From: Candidatus Pelethomonas intestinigallinarum
GTDB taxonomy: Bacteria; Bacillota; Clostridia; Oscillospirales; Oscillospiraceae
Reading direction: 5' to 3'
Assembly: GCA_018712665.1 (NCBI GenBank)
Contig: DVGP01000210.1
Coordinates: 1-26,220 of the forward strand
Length of the DNA: 26,220 nt
The translations under genes were made by a program, and so were the position numbers. Shown here in pieces: positions 22,529-26,220 of this stretch (position 1 is the first letter of the stretch; each line of letters begins with the position of its first letter). Under the pieces are notes generated by a model. The model was not told the DNA's origin and did not search any database. It saw nothing but the letters and a program-made list of their open reading frames with translations.

Positions 22529-23917
22529 TTAGGCCAGCCGCCGGCCCATGAGCACGCCCATGACGGAGGCCATCATCAGCCCCCGGGTCCAGCCGCTGGA
22601 GTCACCCAGGCAGTGGAGCCCCCGGACGTTGGTGTTGAAATCCTCGTCCATCTTCACCCGGTTGGAGTAAAACTTCAGCTCCGGAGAGTAGAGGAGGGTC
22701 TCGCTGGAGGCGAAGCCGGGGACCACCTGGTCCATGGCCTGGATGAAGTTGATGATGTTGATCATGGCACGGTAGGGCATGGCGGCGGTGATGTCCCCGG
22801 CCACGGCGTCGGGCAGGGTGGGCCGCACGTTGGAGAAGGCCAGCTCCTTGGGCCATGTCCGCTTGCCGTCCAGGATGTCGCCGAAGCGCTGGACCAGAAT
22901 GTGGCCCGCCCCCAGCATGTTGGTCAGCTCTCCCACCTTCTGGGCGTAGGCGATGGGCTGGTTGAAGGGGTAGGAGAAGTTATGGCTGCACAGGATGGCC
23001 AGGTTGGTGTTGTCGCTTTTCAGCTCCTTGTAGCTGTGGCCGTTGACCACCGCCAGGTCGTTGTCGTAGTTCTCCTGGCTGACGAAGCCGCCGGGGTTCT
23101 GGCAGAAGGTGCGGACCTTGTTCTTGAAGGGCTTGGGGTACCCCACCAGCTTCGACTCGTAGAGCACCCGGTTGACGGTTTCCATCACCTCGTTGCGGAC
23201 CTCCACCCGGACGCCGATGTCCACGGTGCCGGGCTGGTGGGCGATGTTGTGCTCCGCGCACAGGCTCTCCAGCCAGTCCGCCCCCCGGCGGCCGGTGGCG
23301 ATGACCGTGTGCTCCGCCAGGATCTCCCGGCTGTCCCTGCCGTTGGTGACGCACACCCCCCGGCACAGGTCCCCCTCCAGGATCAGGTTGGTGCACTCAT
23401 AGCCGAAGAGGAGCTCCACCCCGTGCTCCAGCAGGTACTGCTCGATGGCGTAGTACAGGCTCTGGGCCTTCTCGGTGCCCAGGTGCCGGATGGGGCAGTC
23501 CACCAGCTTCAGCCCCGCCTGGATGGCCCGCTTGCGGATGGCCTTCCGCTCCTCCTCGTGCTCCAGCCCCTCGATGTGGGTGTCCGCGCCGAATTCCAGG
23601 TAGATCTGGTCGGTGTAGTGGATGGTCTCCTGGGCCTTCTCCTCGCCGATGAGGGTGGGCAGGTCGCCGCCCACCTCGTAGCTCAGGGAGAGCTTGCCGT
23701 CGGAGAAGGCTCCCGCGCCGGAAAAGCCGGTGGTGATGTGGCAGTAGGGCTTGCAGTTGACGCACTTCTTGGTCTTCTCCTTGGGGCAGTGGCGGTCCTC
23801 CACGGCCTTGCCCTTCTCCACAATGAGGATGCGCTTGCGGCTGCCCTTTTTCAGCATCTCCAGGGCCGTGAAAATGCCGGCGGGGCCGGCGCCGATGATG
23901 ACTACGTCCGTATTCAT
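22529..23917 (-). CDS. NAD(P)/FAD-dependent dehydrogenase of the COG2509 type
   Basis: The 462-residue protein begins MNTDVVIIGAGPAGIFTALE, a Rossmann FAD-binding start with GAGPAG. A cysteine cluster (Cys44, Cys52, Cys55, Cys59, spacing C-x7-C-x2-C-x3-C) leads into HITTGFSGAGAFSDGKLSL. TVIATGRRGADWL and the C-terminal GLHCLGDSSGWTRGLMMASV close the FAD site. COG2509 proteins are uncharacterised dehydrogenases common in anaerobes; the cysteines could bind an iron-sulfur cluster or zinc. The substrate is unknown. AAGGAGG lies seven bases before the ATG. Its leader has an apparent attenuator (23970-24051), so expression is probably conditional. Confidence 0.87.
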   Translation of the reverse strand: MNTDVVIIGAGPAGIFTALEMLKKGSRKRILIVEKGKAVEDRHCPKEKTKKCVNCKPYCHITTGFSGAGAFSDGKLSLSYEVGGDLPTLIGEEKAQETIHYTDQIYLEFGADTHIEGLEHEEERKAIRKRAIQAGLKLVDCPIRHLGTEKAQSLYYAIEQYLLEHGVELLFGYECTNLILEGDLCRGVCVTNGRDSREILAEHTVIATGRRGADWLESLCAEHNIAHQPGTVDIGVRVEVRNEVMETVNRVLYESKLVGYPKPFKNKVRTFCQNPGGFVSQENYDNDLAVVNGHSYKELKSDNTNLAILCSHNFSYPFNQPIAYAQKVGELTNMLGAGHILVQRFGDILDGKRTWPKELAFSNVRPTLPDAVAGDITAAMPYRAMINIINFIQAMDQVVPGFASSETLLYSPELKFYSNRVKMDEDFNTNVRGLHCLGDSSGWTRGLMMASVMGVLMGRRLA

Positions 23918-23969
23918 GGGAACCTCCTTCCCAGACCCGCCGGGGGCCTGTGGGACATCTTTACACAGT

Positions 23970-24051
23970 AAAAAACCACCCTGCTGTTCCAGACGGTGGG
24001 TGGTGTGCTCCCGAAAGGGAGACGGGCTATGCGGTTGCGCTGCATATCTCC
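23970..24051 (-). promoter_or_regulatory. Attenuator-like leader of the COG2509 gene
   Basis: In RNA order there is first a 5' hairpin at 24051-24018 (GGAGA and TATGC paired with GCATA and TCTCC, loop AGCGCAACC). A competing hairpin at 24021-24008 (CTCCC, TTTC, GGGAG) uses the same bases as the 5' hairpin's closing arm. Then comes a terminator: ACCACCC (24004-23998) with GGGTGGT (23981-23975), followed by a run of T. It ends about 53 bases before the start codon. This is the arrangement of a transcription attenuator or riboswitch; I could not match it to a known class. Confidence 0.6.
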
Positions 24052-24055
24052 TTAT

Positions 24056-24084
24056 AGTATGGCAGAGGCCGGGGCGGTTGTCAA
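24056..24084 (-). promoter_or_regulatory. Promoter of the COG2509 gene
   Basis: On the minus strand a perfect TTGACA, 17 bases, then CATACT. The predicted start near 24049 puts the 5' hairpin of the leader at the very beginning of the RNA. Confidence 0.75.
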
Positions 24085-24162
24085 TGCTTTTTTCAAATTG
24101 CCGGGATCTTCCGGGGAGATCTTAAATTTTTACTAAGAATGGGCCGCCGCCGCCGGAGGGCC

Positions 24163-24191
24163 TTGCAATGGACCGGAGGTGCGTATATAAT
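24163..24191 (+). promoter_or_regulatory. Promoter of the E2-like gene
   Basis: TTGCAA, 17 bases, then a perfect TATAAT on the plus strand, about 45 bases before the start codon. Confidence 0.75.
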
Positions 24192-24235
24192 GAAAGCGAC
24201 ATTTATTAACGTTTTGTGAACAGGAGGACCCAACC

Positions 24236-25075
24236 ATGAGAGCTGATGGCCGCAGGACCAAAGGGCTGACCGCCATCGAGCAGGCCATCCCCCACATTAT
24301 GCCCAAGCGGGTGGACGCTCAGAACTATGTGACGGAATACGTGGATGAGGAGATCATCAAGGACTACATCCGCTCGGTGAAGCAGCAGAAGGGGGTGCGG
24401 ATGAGCCGCATGGCGGTGATCATCGCCGCCTACTACCTGGCCGCCCTCCAGCACCCCTACATCAACCGCTTTGTCGTCGGAAGCCGGGTCTACGACCGCA
24501 ACCACTTCTGCGTCAGCTTCGTGATGCTGAAGAAGCGGGCGGACGGCTCCTCGGACCAGACCACGGTGAAGGTGTTCATGGAGCCGACGGACGACATCTT
24601 CACCATCAACCAGCGGATCAACGACGTCATCGAGAAAAACAGCGAGCCCAAGCACGAGAACAACACGGACAAGTTCGCCGCCTTTATGTTCTCCCTGCCG
24701 GTGCTGCCCTATCTGGTGATGGCCCTGGTCCGCTTCCTGGACCGGTTCGGCCTGCTGCCCCGGGCCATCATCGATCTGAGCCCCTTCCACACCAGCATGT
24801 TCATCACCAACCTGGCCTCCATCAACACCACCCACATCTACCACCACGTCTATGAGTTCGGCACCACCAGCGTCTTCCTCAGCGTGGGCAAGTCCATCCC
24901 CAACTACCTCACCGGGGAGCTGGACAAGAAGCTGATCCCCATCAGCGTGGTCATGGACGAGCGCATCTGCACCGGCCACCACTACGCCCTGTTCAACAAG
25001 ACCCTCCAGCGGTATCTGCGGAACCCGGAGCTGCTGGAGCGGGAGAACCTGGAGCCTGTGGGGACCGCCGAATAA
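24236..25075 (+). CDS. Stand-alone protein with 2-oxoacid dehydrogenase E2 / chloramphenicol acetyltransferase-like fold
   Basis: The 279-residue protein has AGGAGG eight bases upstream. It lacks lipoyl and E1/E3-binding domains and matches only the catalytic domain. Features are the early helix (MSRMAVIIAAYYLAALQHPY), PTDDIFTINQRINDVI, IIDLSPFHTSMFITNLASI, YEFGTTSVFLSVGK and the C-terminal ISVVMDERICTGHHYALFNK. In true E2 enzymes the last motif is DHRxxDG with a catalytic His and Asp; here it reads DERICTG (241-247), so both are replaced (Glu242, Thr246). His248 and His249 follow. No E1, E3 or lipoyl protein is nearby. It may be a trimeric acyl- or CoA-binding protein with another activity. 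The gene is monocistronic between a good promoter and terminator. Confidence 0.8.
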   Translation: MRADGRRTKGLTAIEQAIPHIMPKRVDAQNYVTEYVDEEIIKDYIRSVKQQKGVRMSRMAVIIAAYYLAALQHPYINRFVVGSRVYDRNHFCVSFVMLKKRADGSSDQTTVKVFMEPTDDIFTINQRINDVIEKNSEPKHENNTDKFAAFMFSLPVLPYLVMALVRFLDRFGLLPRAIIDLSPFHTSMFITNLASINTTHIYHHVYEFGTTSVFLSVGKSIPNYLTGELDKKLIPISVVMDERICTGHHYALFNKTLQRYLRNPELLERENLEPVGTAE

Positions 25076-25091
25076 GGAAAGAAGAAGCGAA

Positions 25092-25125
25092 GCCCGCCGC
25101 TGCGAGAGCAGCGGCGGGCCTTTTT
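25092..25125 (+). terminator. Intrinsic terminator of the E2-like gene
   Basis: GCCCGCCGCTGC pairs perfectly with GCAGCGGCGGGC around GAGA, followed by a T-run, 16 bases after the stop codon. It also lies just beyond the stop of the convergent gene at 25129. Confidence 0.9.
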
Positions 25126-25128
25126 CGC

Positions 25129-26220
25129 CTATTCCGTGATGACGAAAGCGATCTCCCGGGTGCCGTCCAGGGAAAATTCTCCTTCGGCGGAGAAGTCGTA
25201 GCTGACCTCTGCCCGGTCCCCCACCGCCAGGGAGGAGAGGTCTGGCTGGGAGGAGAGCTCCAGAGAGATCTCATATCCTGTGACCCCTTCGGCGTCCATA
25301 TTGGCATTGATGGTGTCCAGGATGAGCTGCCGGGGGTCGGCGTCCGTCCCAACGGATACCGGGATCTCCGTAAATTCGAAGCAGCTGACCAGTCTCTCCT
25401 GAGCCGCCATACCGTCCAACAGGATCTCATAGCGGCTTGTCAGTGTAAAAGTTGACGTAAGGAGCCCGGTCTCCATGGTGAGGGTGTAGGGCGACCCGCT
25501 GGGGAGGGTGAAGGTGGTGGTGGCCTGGACCCGGTAGGACACGGTGGCCTCCTCGGGAATATCGTCCTCTGACAAATAGGTGATGTCCTCCAGCAGGATC
25601 TGGCTGAAGCTGTCCCCCAGGTACGACCGGCCATGCTCTTCTAGAATCAACAGGACGGCCTCCTCCGGGGTAGACGCCAAGGGCGTGTTATAGATCGCCT
25701 CGCCGCCGGGGTGGGCGGGGACCGCGGCGACGGCGGGCCCCAGGGTCCGGCCGTAGCCGTTGATGACCTCCCCGTCCGTCAAACCGGTTTCAGAGGTCTC
25801 GGCATCCGTGGGCAGCCCCAGCCGCTGACGGACCGCATTGTCGCTGAGAGGCTCCTCCCGGCCGTCGGCCCAGGCAAGGGGCGCCCGCAGCCAGTACACC
25901 GCGTTGTTCCGCTCGGCGTCGGTGATATAGTCGCTGCCCAGCACCCCGGCGAAGTATTCGGGGTTGCTGTCGTACAGGGCCCACAGGACGTCCTGGTAGG
26001 CGGTGGCGTTTGCCCCGTCGATGGCGCTGTCCACGGGAACGGAGAGAATGTTGTGGTATTGTCCCCAGTCCGCCTGGCCGCTGCCGGCGTATTCTCGGAG
26101 AGCCGAGAGCAGAGAAAACATGTCGCTCTCGCCGTAGGTGTCCCGGTAGCTGGACCAGGACAGGTAGGGCAGGTAGGCGATGGCCGCGGCCATGTCGCTC
26201 TCGTAGCTGTCGTGGACCAG
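25129..26220 (-). CDS. Unrecognised protein, C-terminal 363 residues (start beyond window edge)
   Basis: The minus-strand frame is open from the window edge to the stop at 25129. An internal ATG at 26193 has no ribosome binding site, and the frame continues upstream of it in the same phase, so the true start lies outside. The visible part is acidic, with few Lys and many Asp, Glu, Ser, Thr and Tyr. The first half looks helical (YLPYLSWSSYRDTYGESDMF, LLSALREYAGSG). The last 170 residues alternate beta strands (VSYRVQATTTFTLPSGSPYT, TSRYEILLDG, VSYDFSAEGEFSLDG), as in extracellular domains. I recognise no family. A secreted or lipoprotein location is a guess; the N-terminus would decide. Confidence 0.7.
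   Translation of the reverse strand: MVHDSYESDMAAAIAYLPYLSWSSYRDTYGESDMFSLLSALREYAGSGQADWGQYHNILSVPVDSAIDGANATAYQDVLWALYDSNPEYFAGVLGSDYITDAERNNAVYWLRAPLAWADGREEPLSDNAVRQRLGLPTDAETSETGLTDGEVINGYGRTLGPAVAAVPAHPGGEAIYNTPLASTPEEAVLLILEEHGRSYLGDSFSQILLEDITYLSEDDIPEEATVSYRVQATTTFTLPSGSPYTLTMETGLLTSTFTLTSRYEILLDGMAAQERLVSCFEFTEIPVSVGTDADPRQLILDTINANMDAEGVTGYEISLELSSQPDLSSLAVGDRAEVSYDFSAEGEFSLDGTREIAFVITE

Noticed and set aside
22415..23971. Long open frame antisense to the COG2509 gene, reaching into element R3.
   Set aside because: The opposite strand carries all FAD-binding motifs; this frame has no recognisable domain and no binding site.
23975..23985. AGGGTGGT on the minus strand resembles the start of a T-box sequence.
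   Set aside because: It is followed by a T-run rather than ACCGCG, and the leader is too short for a T-box specifier stem.

Overview
The window is GC-rich bacterial chromosome. It most likely comes from a Gram-positive Clostridia of the Oscillospiraceae type (Flavonifractor or Pseudoflavonifractor relatives). The basis is the rpmG-secE-nusG-rplK-rplA-rplJ-rplL cluster with a Firmicutes-style L10 leader, a PrsA-type foldase, a CsaB/MurJ cell-wall cluster, strong AGGAGG ribosome binding sites and near-consensus sigma-A promoters with 17-base spacers. The genus is an inference. There is no phage, insertion sequence, CRISPR array, tRNA or rRNA.

Layout. 1-2191 (minus): the start of a MATE transporter, a lipoprotein polysaccharide deacetylase with long acidic Pro/Glu tails, and a small protein resembling the C-terminal half of a macrodomain. 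2367-3038 (plus): a conserved TIM-barrel protein of unknown function. 3554-4750 (minus): a class I aminotransferase. 5259-9541 (plus): a lone MsmK/UgpC-type sugar ABC ATPase with a long structured leader, a membrane-anchored PrsA-like foldase, then tcdA overlapping a GNAT acetyltransferase. 9617-13015 (minus): the ribosomal/secretion cluster, with a consensus promoter and L10 leader attenuator ahead of rplJL, closed by a strong bidirectional terminator so that rpoBC does not follow. 13298-18695 (plus): ruvX, a DUF5693 membrane protein, csaB and murJ, a cell-envelope polysaccharide operon. 19073-23917 (minus): a Rieske-FAD oxidoreductase, a von Willebrand A protein with a cysteine-rich C-terminus, and a COG2509-type FAD dehydrogenase with an apparent attenuator in its leader. 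24236-25075 (plus): a stand-alone protein with the fold of an E2 acyltransferase but an altered active-site motif. 25129-26220 (minus): the 3' part of an unrecognised protein that runs off the window.

The least ordinary content lies between genes. Three gaps of 380-540 bases (3039-3553, 18696-19072, 21993-22528) carry mosaic copies of one family of hairpin-rich sequence, each abutting the 3' end of at least one gene. They are built from shared modules of about 20-85 bases in different order. Differences between copies fall mostly in hairpin loops, one stem shows compensatory change, and one slot holds a strong hairpin that is different at each locus; in two loci that hairpin is present a second time at the same locus. 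This looks like a structured, non-coding, probably mobile or recombining 3'-end element. The second point of interest is the leader of the COG2509 gene, where a promoter, a 5' hairpin, an alternative hairpin and a U-tailed terminator fit in about 80 bases before the gene.
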